Shown here in pieces: positions 1 through 11,032 of a stretch of DNA of 64,000 bases (positions are counted from its first letter, which is position 1; every line of letters begins with the position of its first letter). Under the pieces are notes generated by a model that saw only the letters and a list, made by a program, of their open reading frames with translations, had not been told where the DNA came from and did not search any database. A program made the translations under genes and the position numbers. This DNA is from Lepidostoma basale (taxonomy: Eukaryota > Arthropoda > Insecta > Trichoptera > Lepidostomatidae). The stretch spans positions 310,001-374,000 of the forward strand of contig JAHDVF020000250.1 of NCBI GenBank assembly GCA_022606425.2. Direction: 5' to 3'.

Positions 1-794
1 AAATGTATATATTACAAGTACAACCGTCTCAGGGTACTTACTGGTTTCGTGAGTAACATTTCTATAATCGAAATGGCATATTCTTCTATCAATATATTAC
101 GTAACATCATGCAGAAGAGTTCTAGAAAAGTATTATATTATACACATTTAAAAAAAAAATACTGTAAAAAAATACCTAAAAACAATTAAAGATTTATAAT
201 TAAAAAAATGCGTATTTTACAGAATAAAAACATGTTATTACAATATTTTATTTAAAAAAAAAAAATTCTAAAGCTGTTGTAATTCTTTTTTTAAAATTAA
301 TTGAGATTAATTAAATCATTACATATTACTTAAAGATAAACTTAAGGCGTTTACACTGTGGAATTCCATAACGACGAATTTTTATGAACTAAAACACTGT
401 TTTTTCGAAAGCTAACACTCGACATGTTTTGAAAGCTAACACCTTCATCATCGAGAACGATATAAACCTTCGAAACATGTAGAAAAAAATAAATTCAAAA
501 GTGGACATAACAGTGTTTTAATTCATTGCATAAAACAATTTAAAAAAATTCCGTGATATAAACGTTCACTTAAAATGATTAAACAAACTGTTTAAATGAT
601 TAGTTTCTATATCAATTTATGAAAAATGCTTTTTTTCATAAAGATATTTAATACAATTTAAAAATCATAAATCAATCCTTCAAATATATGTCTTATTTGA
701 TTAATAACACGGTGTAACTGGTCGCTTTCGAAATAAAAACAAAAGTGGAAGTAGTTATATTTAAAAAAAAAACATGAGTAAAAGTATATAAGAA
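1..794. other. AT-rich stretch with foldback remnant
   Basis: No gene is visible. Around 355-560 there is a remnant of a foldback-type repeat: an 'aacacctTCATCATCGAG' block lies close to both GACATGTTTT and CGAAACATGT. This resembles the repeat at 22090-22290, which carries the same words. Homopolymer A/T runs dominate the rest. Confidence 0.4.
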
Positions 795-1560
795 GTGTCT
801 TCACTGGACCTAGGTTACAGAATGGGAAAAAATGTTATCAATTTAGTATACTATGCTGACGACGCTGCAATACTAGCAGAGAATGAAGATGACCTTCAGA
901 GAATGCTCTACAAATTCCACCTCACATCTAAAAAATATAATAAGACGATTTCTACTATTAAAACGAAGTGCGTAACGATATCAAAAGAGCCGCTCAGATG
1001 TAAACTGATCATCGATAACACACCTATTGATCAAGTAGCTACAGTGACCTATATGACGAGGTGCGAGCACAAACCAACAAAGCGACAGCCGTGGCTGGCT
1101 GCTTGCGCGACACTATATGGAGGAACAAATACATGCTAACCGAAAGTAAAGTCAAGATATACAAGGCATGCGTTTGCCCCATCACGACGTATAGAATAGA
1201 GGTCAGAGCCGATACCAATAGAACTAAGAACCTTCTTAGAGTAGCAGAATGCCAACCCTACGCTCCATCGCAGGCAAAACCCTCAGAGATCGAATCAAAA
1301 ATTAAACGATAAGGTCTGTCTGTATTGTTGAGGACATTATGAGATGGGGAAGAAGCAGAACGCGCTTATGGATGGACCACGTGGACCGCATGAAGAACAC
1401 AAGAATTTCAAAAATTGTTTAAGATGACAACCCAAGCAGCAAGAGATTACCAGGAAGGTCGCCAAAAAGATGGAGAGATGGCTATAAATCATCATCCCAG
1501 GACAGCTCACCGTCACAAACAGGTCCTACGACCTAAACTAAGAGGAAGAAGAAGAAGAAG
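795..1560 (+). pseudogene. RTE-like LINE reverse transcriptase, broken 3' piece
   Basis: This is the tail half of a non-LTR reverse transcriptase. Frame one (795-1139) contains YADDAAILAENEDDLQ, the RT catalytic YADD box, followed by the usual KCVTIS segment. The reading then moves to another frame at about 1061, where TNKATAVAGCLRDTIWRN and SKVKIYKACVCPITTYRIE match the thumb/C-terminal part typical of RTE-like elements. From 1320 the remnant continues with further stops (MDHVDRMK, GRSPKRWRDG) and ends in GAAGAAGAAG at about 1543-1563, a trinucleotide tail. The N-terminal endonuclease is absent. At least two frameshifts make it a dead copy. Clade assignment is by motif only. Confidence 0.8.
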
Positions 1561-1721
1561 AAGGGTTAAAGTAGTTGGGTAAAACGATGGGTAGGTTTGG
1601 AAGCATTTAAAAATACCAATTCTCTGATATAACTACTAATGCTTATAACGAGCAAATTCAGTCGGTCTTATCTTCCTCGCAATAAGTTCGACAGAGTAAA
1701 TATAAAAATAAATTTAACTTA

Positions 1722-2117
1722 ATGAACAGACTTGAAGCTTTTGAAATGTGGCTCCATCGCCGAATGCTCAGAGTTCCCTGGACAGACATGGTTACCAATA
1801 TCGAAGTCCTGAGGCGAGCTAGAGTTGACAGGGAACTGTTATCAACTATCAAGGTTCGAAAGATTTCACATCTGGGTCATATACTGCGTGGGGAAAAGTA
1901 CCACCTTCTCCAACTGATATTGGAGGGGAAAATTGAGGGACGCCGAGGGCCCGGAAGGAGACAAATGTCTCCTTCCGGGATGCCGTCCACTCCCTTATGT
2001 CAAAATAAGGGAATGGACGGCATCCGAAGTGTGAAGGAGCTGTTCCGAGCGGCGCAGGACAGGGGCAAGTTCGCTGAAGTTTTCGCCAATTTTGGGGGGA
2101 CCCGACAGGGCACTTGA
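1722..2117 (+). pseudogene. LINE C-terminal fragment (endonuclease-RT family)
   Basis: This 131-codon frame reads like the C-terminus of insect LINE proteins: NRLEAFEMWLHRRMLRVPW, then EVLRRARVDRELL, HLGHILRGEKYHLLQLILEGKIEG and a GRRGPGRRQ basic stretch. RT and endonuclease domains are missing, so it is a 5'-truncated copy. A related piece lies at 57489-57620. An inverted repeat of about 25 bp (TGTCTCCTTCCGGGATGCCG and its near reverse complement, about 1964-2022) disturbs the normal protein near its end. Confidence 0.75.
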
Positions 2118-2840
2118 AGCAGAAGAAGTAAAAATAATAGATGATCACCTTTTAAAATAAGATTATAATATTCTATACTATTCTACAAATTTAAACAACA
2201 GATCGCACTTGAAAATCTCTACAGGAAAAGAAAAAACATTTGAAATACAAAATAAACGAATAAATATACTGTAAGGGCTTGGAAAAAAAATACAAAATGT
2301 GAATCTAGAAGTAAGGGTTAACTTCATGCTAATCTAGAAGGAAAATGGTTGGAATGTTGCGCAGTTTAAAAACAATTTAGTCAGTACATCCATCAATCCG
2401 TGGTAAAGTGTAATAAGTTTTCTGAAAAAAAAAACGTTAAGTCGAGGGCGTACGGGGTTCGTTTGCAAGTGATAATTCGCAGTTTAGTAGAATTTCTTTC
2501 ATTCCAGAGTGCATTTGACGTCCGCCATCCATCTGTCGCTTCTGCCCAGGGGTGGATCATAAGTCAAGCGGGAAAAATGAAAGGAAACACGCAAAAGAAA
2601 CGGAGAAATGGAAGTAGGGCTGCGGGTACCCAGCGGAATAATTCATGTAGCTAGTACAATCGAAAAAAAATAAAACATAAAAACGATCTCTGACAATCAA
2701 AATACGATATTTTCCCATACCTTAACAAGTTCATACGATATTATATACTCGTACGAGTACTAATCAACAACATATTTTTATAACAACATTTTGTATATAT
2801 ACAAATACTGGTTTTTATCCATTGCGGATAAATTATTATT
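2118..2840. other. Unassigned AT-rich sequence
   Basis: No recognisable gene. An 84-codon open frame at 2400-2654 has no motif that I recognise and I do not call it. Confidence 0.4.
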
Positions 2841-3191
2841 TTATAAGGATTAATTGTATCTCAATAGAGACGTAATCTAGTACTGTATGATAATTACAAA
2901 GCCTTTCACAGTGCCTTAATGCTTCCCAATCTTAATAGATGACGCTAGTGTAGAGTGAATTAAAAAATCTAAAGATAAGCGTGGGATTCTAGCATATATA
3001 CAAGTTCCAAAAATTTGTCAGACATGGTGGTCATAAGAAAGGCGCAATGAGGAATGTTGTTAAATATAAAGCGATCGCTCAACCCAACCAATGACAGGTC
3101 ATATGTCCTGTAAGCGCCACGGCCACCATATTCTGTTCCCAAAAAACAATTTACATCTTCGTCTCTATTGAGATACAATTAATCCTTATAA
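2841..3191. mobile_element. Foldback/MITE family delta, copy 1
   Basis: A 351-bp unit is bounded by 32-bp perfect terminal inverted repeats. The left arm is 2841-2872, starting TTATAAGGATTAATTG; the right arm is 3160-3191. The inside (AAAATTTGTCAGACATGGTGG, then CCCAACCAATGACAGG) recurs at 18318-18485 and 41370-41545. The outermost 8-9 bp differ from the other copies although the inner TIR (TTGTATCTCAATAGAGACG) is shared. It has no coding capacity. Confidence 0.75.
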
Positions 3192-3960
3192 AATACGCTT
3201 TAAACTTTGGAAAGAAGCTATTACTTGGTGGTTTGACACATATTAAATTAGAATTAAACACTTTTTAAAACGTTGTTTAAAACCACTTTATTTTGAGTCA
3301 GACAAATTATGACAAATTATGTATCAATCAGAAATACGCGTATAAAGGATGAATGTAAACATATTTAAATAAATATTGAGTAATTTCTCAATTGATATAA
3401 ATAATTGCTTACTTAAATTTGTTTGAAGAATTGCTTAATTTATTACTTGGTATAAGTAATATACACAATAATATATTTGTGGTAAGTTGAATAAACTGGA
3501 ATATTATTGTAAGAGGAAAGTACTATACGTTCCCTTGTGTTTATAATGGGGAAAGCAAAATTTCTGGAAAATGTGCGACGTAAATCATAACTCAAGGAGC
3601 GCCTTTTTTTGTAGAATAAGAAGGAAGTTTAGGAGAGAGAGAGGGAGTGAAATTTATTCCACCGCTTATGAGTGTTTTTCTTACGGAAACGGATCTCGTG
3701 AAAAATTGCGAAAATTTTGGAAAATTCCCTTTCTGGCCAATGCGGGCGGAGATGTTACGGGTAATGTTATTCGATTTGTAAGGCAATCTAGAAATTTCGT
3801 TCAATTCGTTAGTTTGTACATTTTAAGGCTGCCGCATTTATTACATATAAAAAATCCAAGTGAACGAAAAATTAACCACCAAGTAGACAGTTTTATTCTT
3901 AATGAAAATCTCTAAAAGATTTTAAGATTGTGGATGTATTTTAAGAAGTGACAAAGACCA
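3192..3960. other. Unassigned sequence
   Basis: AT-rich with no recognised gene. A 114-codon frame at 3571-3915 is basic-rich and matches nothing that I know. The words 'TTGGTGGTTTGACA' near 3230 recur near 56370, so part of this stretch is probably another repeat. Confidence 0.35.
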
Positions 3961-4630
3961 AGGTGATGGGCACGGAAAGGCTTGAAATCAACGTAGACGG
4001 CAAACAGAATTGAGAATGTCCAAGAATATACATACCTGGGACACAATATTCGATTGGGCCGAGATAACCAAACCGCATAGCTAAAAAGAAGAATTGGACT
4101 AAGCTGAGCAGCTTTTAGAAACATGAGTTACATCCTTAAAAACCGGAAAATACCGATCAACCTGAAATGAAAAGTCTATGAAGCCTGCGTTCTGTCAGTT
4201 GGTACTTATGGCCTTGAAACTGTTACAATGCCCAAACAAAGTGCCGAGAAACTACGAGTGACCCAAATTGCCATGGAAAGAGCCATGTTAGGAATAAGCC
4301 TAAGAGACAGAGTCAGAAATGATACGGTGAGAGAAAAAACAATAGTCACTGACATCATCCACCGGGTGGCGGAATCCAGCCAGAATCTCAGATGAATAGT
4401 GGACAAGAAGCCTGCTGACTTGGAGACCGCGGACGGCGAAGAGAAGTGCAGGGCGACCGCAACAACGGTGGAAGGATGATCTGAACAGACACGTCGGAAT
4501 AACCTGGATGCAGTCTGCACAGGACAGAGTGACATGGAAGCGAATGGGGCAGGCCTTTGTCCAGGAGTGAACGGGAATAGGCTGAGGTGGAAGAATAATA
4601 AAGAAGACATGCCTTGCAAATACCTCAGAA
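3960..4630 (+). pseudogene. RTE-like LINE 3' end, degenerate
   Basis: The conceptual reading contains EYTYLGHNIRLGRDN, KVYEACVLSVGTYGLETVT, ERAMLGISLRDRVRND and, near the end, RRWKDDLNRHVG and AQDRVTWK in shifting frames. This is the C-terminal third of an RTE-like LINE protein. Multiple stops and frame changes show that it is dead. The same family reappears at 53195-53415 with matching DNA (GAGAAGTGCAGGGCGACCG in both). A tRNA-SINE follows directly. Confidence 0.75.
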
Positions 4631-4634
4631 ATGT

Positions 4635-4912
4635 GACGACCTCCGTGGCCGAGTGGTAAGTGCTATGACTGCTAATGTGGAGGTCCCGGGTTCGATTCCC
4701 GGCGATGGCATGGTGATTGTAACACTTTCTTTGGTATGACGCAGAATTCACATGACAATAAAATGGCAATAGATTTATTACCTATGATATGCCACGAAAA
4801 TTAATATGATAACTACGTACCCTTTACATACCATCCATTACATCGATTTGGCTCGCGCTGTAATGATGTAAAGAGCGATTCAACAAAGTAATAATAATAA
4901 TAATAAAAATAA
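4635..4912 (+). mobile_element. tRNA-derived SINE, near full length
   Basis: The head is tRNA-like, with A-box-like TGGCCGAGTGGT and B-box-like GGTTCGATTCC, which are internal RNA polymerase III promoter elements. The body has CACATGACAATAAAATGGCA. The tail motif is GGCTCGCGCTGTAATGATG followed by AAAGAGCGATTCAAC and then (AAT)n. Other copies are at 20473-20717, 28085-28225 and 46119-46355, and a fragment is at 18630-18800. It is not a functional tRNA gene: the head lacks a complete cloverleaf and is fused to a SINE body. Confidence 0.85.
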
Positions 4913-5010
4913 AACGTCTCATTTCCATTAAAAATGATAAAACTTCAAACTAACCATCACGCCGTTTCCCCTATGGGGCAGGTGGACCGCCACACTGTTC
5001 TTTATAATCT

Positions 5011-5203
5011 TCTTCTTCTTCTTCTTCTTCTTCTTCTTCTTCTTCTTTTTCTTCTTCTTCTTCTTCTTTTTCTTCTTCTTCTTCTTCTTCTTCTTCTTCT
5101 TCTTCTTCTTCTTCTTCTTCTTCTTCTTCTTCTTCTTCTTCTTCTTCTTCTTCTTCTTCTTCTTCTTCTTCTTCTTCTTCTTCTTCTTCTTCTTCTTCTT
5201 CTT
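5011..5203. repeat. (TTC)n/(GAA)n microsatellite
   Basis: About 190 bp of TTC units with a few CTTTTTC interruptions. It abuts the 3' end of the minus-strand LINE at 5204-5640, whose relatives end in GAAGAAGAAG. The tract is therefore probably an expanded LINE tail. Homopolymeric Lys/Leu open frames across it are artefacts. Confidence 0.95.
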
Positions 5204-5640
5204 CCTTGTTGTAGACCTATGTGGTCTGTTCTCCAGAGTGTTACTCCTCCTGAGAAGTAGACTCCAAGCTATCCTTACATATTTTAGGAGGTCTTCCACG
5301 AGGACGAGTCCCATGAGGCTGATTATTTAGTGCAATCTAGGAGCGTCTGGTGGTGTCCATTCTTTGAACATGACCGTACCAGTCCCTTTTTCGCTGTCTG
5401 CTCCATCTTATAATATCCTTAACCTCACATTTCTCTCTTATTCTGGTGTTTCTCACGCGATCTCTTGCCTGCTATCGTTCTCAGTGTCTTCATCTCGGAA
5501 GTCCTAAAAACTTGTTTGGTCTTTACTGTGTCTGCCCTTGCTTCGACGTCATATGTTATTATTGGTCTTACGAATGCTTGATAGATTCCTTTATAATAAT
5601 GATATTAATAAATTTCTGGTTTTCATATATCTATTGTATA
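5204..5640 (-). pseudogene. RTE-like LINE 3' end (GAA-tail family)
   Basis: Read on the minus strand, it encodes pieces of RPIITYDVEARAD, SEMKTLRTIAGK, DIIRWSRQRKRDWYGHVQRM and HGTRPRGRPP across frames. This is the conserved end of an RTE-like LINE protein, and the poly(GAA) tail follows at 5203. Sister copies are at 41805-42165, 51105-51430 and 62930-63255, all 3' ends. Frameshifts and stops are present throughout. Confidence 0.8.
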
Positions 5641-6055
5641 TATGTACATATCTAGAAACTTAGTAATTAGTATTGGGGTACCTATATGCATCAGAAGAAG
5701 AGCAAAATGACTATCATTTGTCGCCACCCTCTTAGGGAGAGTTAGTTAAGACTTTGTTTAATATTCCCACAATGCAGGCACACGCCATCCTTATATCCCT
5801 TGCCATTATCTCGTTCTAGGACCGCAGGACATCAAGAAGGGTTTTCTGATTAAATCAGGATAATAAAATGGAGGAAAGAAGCGAGACAGGGTGGACCAGA
5901 AGATGAATTAAGATTGGGCGAATCATCGTAAAAGGGACATTTATATTGTAATTGAAGTTTACGTATTCATCTTGAACAAAATTAATTATATTCAGAAAGT
6001 AAAATATAGCATGTAGTGAAATATAATATAATTATATAACTGAACATTTTTTAAG

Positions 6056-6300
6056 TGTCTTTTTCTTTTTTTGTATATTTTGTAAGTATATACAACACTA
6101 TTTAAATAACATATCAGACATTTTTCGGACAACCAATTCTTCTTCAGTGATACATATTAAAAGATACACATTTAAAATATTATAAAATTGAAATGTAATT
6201 TTAATAGTGTTGTACGAGTATATACAAAGAATGTAAAAAAAGAAAAAGACAAATAAAACATCTACAACACAAAGTATGGCGAACATAGAAGAAATTATTT
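6056..6300. repeat. Inverted repeat, about 45-bp arms
   Basis: Arms lie at about 6056-6100 (GTCTTTTTCTTTTTTTGTA) and 6205-6251 (near reverse complement). The flank CACAAAGTATGGCGAACAT at about 6268-6288 recurs at about 52718-52736, so this is a dispersed repeat. Confidence 0.6.
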
Positions 6301-6604
6301 TTATGTATCAAAACACTGTTTTTTTTTACTTTTGATTAATTTAATAATATCATAGATAGGAAATATACGTCTATCCCATAAAATCCATCTCCCATCTCAA
6401 TATTTTTAAAGATAGTAGGATAATTGGAGGTATTATCGTGATAGAGAAAATACCGTGATATTTTAAAAATACTATCGTGGTATTGCGCTACCAGTACAAT
6501 TCTCTAGGCAACTCGTAGGCAGCCTCTAGCTTGTTTACTACGGTAGGTAATACCGTGGTAACGTTTAAAAAAATATCGCAATATTTACTGTGTCTGTGAT
6601 GAAC

Positions 6605-6775
6605 TGGACAATGATTAAAAACTCCATATTAAATAATTAAAACAAATGAAAACGTTTGTTTTATTATATTTTATGGGAATGACATCTTTCGCCCTGAAAT
6701 ATGTCCTTCCCATAAAACATAATAAAACTTCTAGAAAACTGACGTTTTTATTCGTATTAATTAATTATCACGATA
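6605..6775. mobile_element. Foldback family alpha, collapsed copy
   Basis: Two inverted arms, almost without spacer: TTTTATGGGAATGACAT...TTTCGCCC on one side and the reverse complement with GTCCTTCCCATAAAA on the other. They continue outward to AAACTCCATATTAAATAATT and CTAGAAAACTGACG. These words define the family, which is also at 9235-9569, 31000-31185, 46020-46450, 47240-47790, 51440-51790 and 58390-59060. Confidence 0.7.
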
Positions 6776-7377
6776 TTTCCTCCATCACGATAATACCCTA
6801 ATATACATATTAACAAAAATATTTAGGCAAATAATTTGGAAATATGATTAGTTAAAAATCAAAATAATACGATTCCACAGTGATAAAGCCTCAAGTTATC
6901 AATTTTTATATGGATTTTTTATATTATTTATTTCGGGGTACATTTACCCGTCATTTATCGTTCGCAATCAGCGATCACCTGATCACGTGTTGTCATCTCA
7001 CCCCGCTTCTTTGTGACGCAGTAATGAGAAGAGTTGCCCCGGGCAATGGGGGAGGACAATCTATCCCGGCCAATGTCCCGGGCAATCAGCGCGCGGATTA
7101 GGGGGACCTTCTGTCAATTGATGACGGGACTAGTGAGGTAATCACAACCCCTCCGAACGCATGAATCCTATTGCTGGATAGTTTAATTATTCAATGGGTT
7201 AGTTAATCTCTTTATCTAAAAAATAATTCTAAATACATATTTTTGTTTTATTTTAAATCACATCTCAAAATTTATAAGTTATGTAAAAAACGAAAATAAA
7301 ACTATTACATAATTTCAACAAATTTTTGTAATAATTTATTTGAAGTATTGTAATAAAAGTGCGCTTTGCTTTTTTTC

Positions 7378-7860
7378 AATTAACTAACTACCCATCACGC
7401 CGTCACTCCGCAGAGGTAGGCATAAATGATGGACCGCCACACTGTTATTTTTTGACATACTTCTCTCGCTTCCTCAACATTCATACACCGTGTCGTGCAC
7501 GCACATCTGTTCTACGACTCCTTATGTGGCTGATATTCAACATTTGATTTATTTGATGGTGCCACATTTTCCTCGGTCTTCCTTCATTGCTAGCTCAATT
7601 CACGTCGTTTACATATACTTCTTCATTCATTATTTCTATGTTTACAAAAGCACCAATGACCCTTTCATTATTTTCTTCATTACAATTCCATTTGCATGGC
7701 ATTTACTTCTTATATTTGCATTTGACACTCTAACACGCAATGGTTTTGTACACATTCGTCTAAGAGATCTCATTTTTACTGCTGCATTTACTATAAATTC
7801 ATCATTCTTTTGCCAGTTCCATCTTCAGATCCTTAAATTTATTAACTTCTTACCTCAATA
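7378..7860 (-). pseudogene. LINE (TTAG)n family, 3' end
   Basis: Starting at its tail (AACTAACTACCCATCACGCC, + strand), the minus strand runs up through the conserved 3' coding region of a LINE whose best copy is at 31715-32040. Stops and indels remove any long frame. Long open frames on the opposite strand here are shadows. Confidence 0.7.
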
Positions 7861-8309
7861 TTTCTAAGCAAAGTAATTATAATCTAAAAAAGATTTATTA
7901 TGTATTATAATTTTTATAATATTTTGGAACAATGTATATGCTGTAGTATTGTAATAGTGAGCTTTGCTTTTTTTTCAAATAAAATTTTAATTAACATAAA
8001 AACGCACTCAGCAACTTTCAAGAAAGGGATTTTATCCATCTCAAAAGAATGTGACAGATATATGGTATTCCATGGTGTTGTGATTTGAAAGAAAAAAGAG
8101 TAAAGTTATATTCAAATAAATTGTAAACAACATAAAAATAGTGTTTTTGAAAACACTTCATTATTCATGATTAATTCAGAAACTAATAATCAGAACATGT
8201 GTATACTGCAATATTAGATTTTTAATCAGACTATCTTAGCAATAAGATTCAGATGTTGCAAATATTTCGAATTGGTTTCATAGGTACATTAATTCATTCT
8301 TTATTATTT

Positions 8310-8845
8310 AAAAAGGAAGCAAAGCTGGCAGTGCACAATGGAGTTCTAGTGCCGACCCTTATGTATGGAAGTGAAGCTTGGAGTTGGCAGAAGAAGGATG
8401 AAAGTAGGATAATCCCGTAGAAATGAGGTCACTAAGAAGGATGTGCGGAAAATCAATGTATAAAAGAATATTTAATGATGAAGTAAGAAAGGAATGTAAA
8501 GCGGATGAATGCGTGATAAATAAAAATCAAGAAAGGGTCACTAAGATGGTTTGGACATATGGAACGAATGGATGAGAGAAGAATGGTTAAAAAGAAATAT
8601 ACAAGGAGTGTGAATGGAAAAAGAAGTCGAGGAAGACCATGGAAGACATGGCATGACCAAATTAATCAATTACTGAAAGGCGACCTTGTTCGAAGTAGGA
8701 ACAATCGACAAGCGTGCATGTGTGAATGTAGAAGAGGCGCAAGAGTTATGTCAGGATAGAACAATGTGCCGATCCATCCTCTCTGCCTACCCCATTGGAG
8801 AAACGGTGCGATGGTTGGTTAGTTAGTTAGTTAGTTAAAAAGAAA
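8310..8845 (+). pseudogene. LINE (TTAG)n family, 3' end
   Basis: Readable protein pieces include AVHNGVLVPTLMYGSEAW, MRSLRRMCGKSMY, then KKKYTRSVNGKRSRGRPWKTWHDQINQLLKGD (8559-8759). The copy ends in TTAGTTAGTTAGTTAG at about 8819-8836. The piece corresponds to the last ~170 residues of a LINE protein; RT and endonuclease are lost. Confidence 0.85.
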
Positions 8846-9234
8846 CTATTTTTATAAACGGAGTTATTGTGTTAAAATAATTTTAAAAAATAAAGTAATT
8901 TACCTTAGTATTTTTTTTTGGTATTGTCTTATATCAAAGCGTCACTGAATACATATACTCGTAAATATTCTACTAGATAACTATTATTATAGATACTAAT
9001 AGATGAGGGAAAATATAAAAATAATGTATCAGTATACTTAATACTCAATAAAGTAAACAGAAATAGAGATAAATAATATAATATATCTACAAATAAATAA
9101 AATAAATAGCATATTATATGAATGAAAACAATCGTGGATGTGACCACGATGTTACATGATATTATGATACTCGTATATTTCTTTTTTTATTTGTTATTTC
9201 CAGTACTATTAGTATTTTAACCCATAAATATTAT

Positions 9235-9569
9235 TTATTGTTTCTTGAACAATGATGTCAAACTCCATATTAAAAAATTAATACGAATGAAAACATTAGT
9301 TTTCTAGAAGTTTTATGATATTTTATTGGAATGACATGTTTCGCCCTTCTAAGTCATTATCAAATGTGACGAAACTTCAACTCGTTGCAGTTTATATACA
9401 CTAGTAAATGGAGCAGAATATAGTAATTAACCATATTCTGCTCCATTTACTTGTGTATATATACTCCAACGAGTTGAAGTTTCTTAACATTTGATAATGC
9501 CTTAGAAATGCGAAACACGTCATTCCCATAAAATATAATAAAACTTATAGAAAACGTATTCATCCGTAT
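9235..9569. mobile_element. Foldback family alpha, two-armed copy
   Basis: An inverted repeat with about 165-bp arms is centred near 9433 (CATATTCTGCTCCATTTAC and complement). Each arm carries a TATA-like TATATACACTAGT/ATATATACTCC, then ATTTGATAATGCC, a short hairpin, GCGAAACACGTC and TCTAGAAG/TTATAGAA. The right end is cut by the family delta and BEL insertions at 9569. Confidence 0.8.
9556..9569 (+). repeat. Left 14-bp target duplication of family delta insertion
   Basis: GTATTCATCCGTAT here is identical to 18485-18498. It flanks everything between once the BEL element and its 5-bp duplication are discounted. Confidence 0.7.
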
Positions 9570-10333
9570 TGTACGGGACGCACTGGACGTCCCTGTAATT
9601 TTTTATTTGTGGCGCCGACTGCTGCTCGTCTCCGATGTAGTCCACGGGGAAAGGGGCGTGATGCTACTTAACTCTCGTACCGAAAGCGGGCGAAAAATAA
9701 TAAGCAAGTTATATTTAGTCGGCGATCGGTAGAGAGTGAAGCGTGATGCGAAGTGGGGTGTGCGAGGGCTCAGCCTTTATAAAGGCTATTTTCAACTGAT
9801 GCTCTTGGCAGGCTCTAGGCATGCACTGATTTGCTCTGCCCAGGGCCCACCTATTTATACGATTTGCCGGCGGCGGTCCCGGTAGCAGTGCCACCTGGCG
9901 GCACTTTCTCAAAGCTACCTGCCGGCCGCGAGGCCTCCCACTGTTTTCGCCACCCCACGCTTCGACCGTTCACACTTCACTCCGTCCCGACCGCCTCGTT
10001 TATTCCTTATGATCAATTATACAAGAAAAATACAAAAAATAGGACTTATACTCTAAATACACAAAGTTGCGACGTTAAAACCGGGAGCAAAAAATGTACG
10101 GGGAGAATTGTGGGACTGGCCAAAATGGACGCCGCGGACCCCTGTGTGCCCTCTCTCGCTCGCACACAGCTTGCTGGCCTCGGCGTCCTAGGTAGCAGAC
10201 TTTCAGCGCAGTCCCCTCTCTCCGCCCGTTACCTAATTCAGCCCACGATTCCAACGCCGCACAAACACAAATAGATAGATGAAATTAAGTGATAATATCG
10301 GGAAGTTTTAATCGCCCCCGTACGTCCGATACA
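9570..10333 (-). repeat. 3' LTR of BEL/Pao element
   Basis: 764 bp, differing from the 5' LTR by at least a one-base indel in an A run near 9694. AATAAA on the minus strand (TTTATT, 9602-9607) lies near its end and is the likely polyadenylation signal. Confidence 0.95.
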
Positions 10334-10345
10334 CTCCCCCCGTGC
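10334..10345 (-). other. Polypurine tract of BEL/Pao element
   Basis: On the minus strand GCACGGGGGGAG lies immediately before the 3' LTR. It has the position and purine content of the plus-strand DNA primer, one stop-codon interval after the Pol frame. Confidence 0.75.
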
Positions 10346-10357
10346 GGCTGCGCCGTA

Positions 10358-11032
10358 CTAACACTTTCGGGCGTATCCTAGGCGGGGGGTCGGTCGTCGA
10401 CGGGTCTTCGGCGGCGGAAGAGCATCCTTCGGGAGTGGCGTGTCTGGTTCCGGCTGAAATACAGCGACGCGGACTGCAGGCCGCGTATATGTTCCCTTGC
10501 TCGTCTGTATTGTCACGGTTCTGGTCTGGCCGTCAGCTGCCGGGGTGGCCTCGACGACGCGTCCGCGGGGCCATGTGTTCCTTGGCAGAGACGGGTCGGC
10601 GAGTAGCACCAAGTCCCCCACCTTGATGGGCGGTCGCTGCTGGTGCCATTTCTGCCGGTGACTGATGGTGGGGACGTAATCCCTTAGCCAGCGTCTCCAA
10701 AATCCATCCGCGAGTTGTTGGCTGATGCGCCATTGCTTTCGCAGGCAGGCGTCCGGCTTTCCTCTTGCGAGGATGGTGAGATGCGGTCGTCGCGAGGCTC
10801 CCCCCATCAGGAAGTGGTTGGGGGTCAGGGGTTCCTCCTCTGTCGGGTCCACGGCGACGTGGGTCAGCGGGCGGTTGTTGATGGTGTGTTCCACCTCGGC
10901 AAGTGCGGTCAGCAAGGTCTCCTCCCGAGGGGCTTGCTCCCTTAGGATCGCCTTTAGGGCTTGTTTCACCGACCGCACTAGCCTTTCCCATGCTCCCCCA
11001 TGTGCGGGGCTCCGGGGGGGATGAATCTCCAC
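10358..11032 (-). pseudogene. BEL/Pao integrase C-terminal part, out of frame with Gag-Pol
   Basis: This 224-codon frame continues the integrase started in the large Gag-Pol frame but in another phase. It begins with the region after the core (WERLVRSVKQALK, TINNRPLTH, LTPNHFLMG) and ends with the DUF5641-like segment (QKWHQQRPPIKVGDLVLL, NTWPRGRV). The overlap with the upstream frame is 10978-11032 and the phase change falls at the run of five C at 10995-10999. The third catalytic acid of the integrase (Glu after Trp) lies on this side of the break. It probably has no independent start; the ATG at its beginning is incidental. Confidence 0.85.

Noticed and set aside
3571..3915. 114-codon frame
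   Set aside because: No motif, no homologous copy in the window, and length expected by chance; left as unassigned.
4635..4715. Functional tRNA gene (also 28085, 20640, 46270)
   Set aside because: The A and B boxes are present but the cloverleaf is incomplete and each is fused to the same SINE body.
4928..5314. Long poly-Lys and poly-Leu open frames
   Set aside because: They are translations of the (TTC/GAA)n tract on both strands.
8819..8840. Telomere-like repeat
   Set aside because: The unit is TTAG, not TTAGG, and it is always the tail of a LINE fragment.
9831..10274. 147-codon frame repeated identically at 16783-17226
   Set aside because: It is an incidental plus-strand ORF inside the two LTRs, antisense to the element, with no domain.
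10334..10360. Envelope gene in the BEL element
   Set aside because: Pol ends a few bases before the polypurine tract, so there is no room for env.
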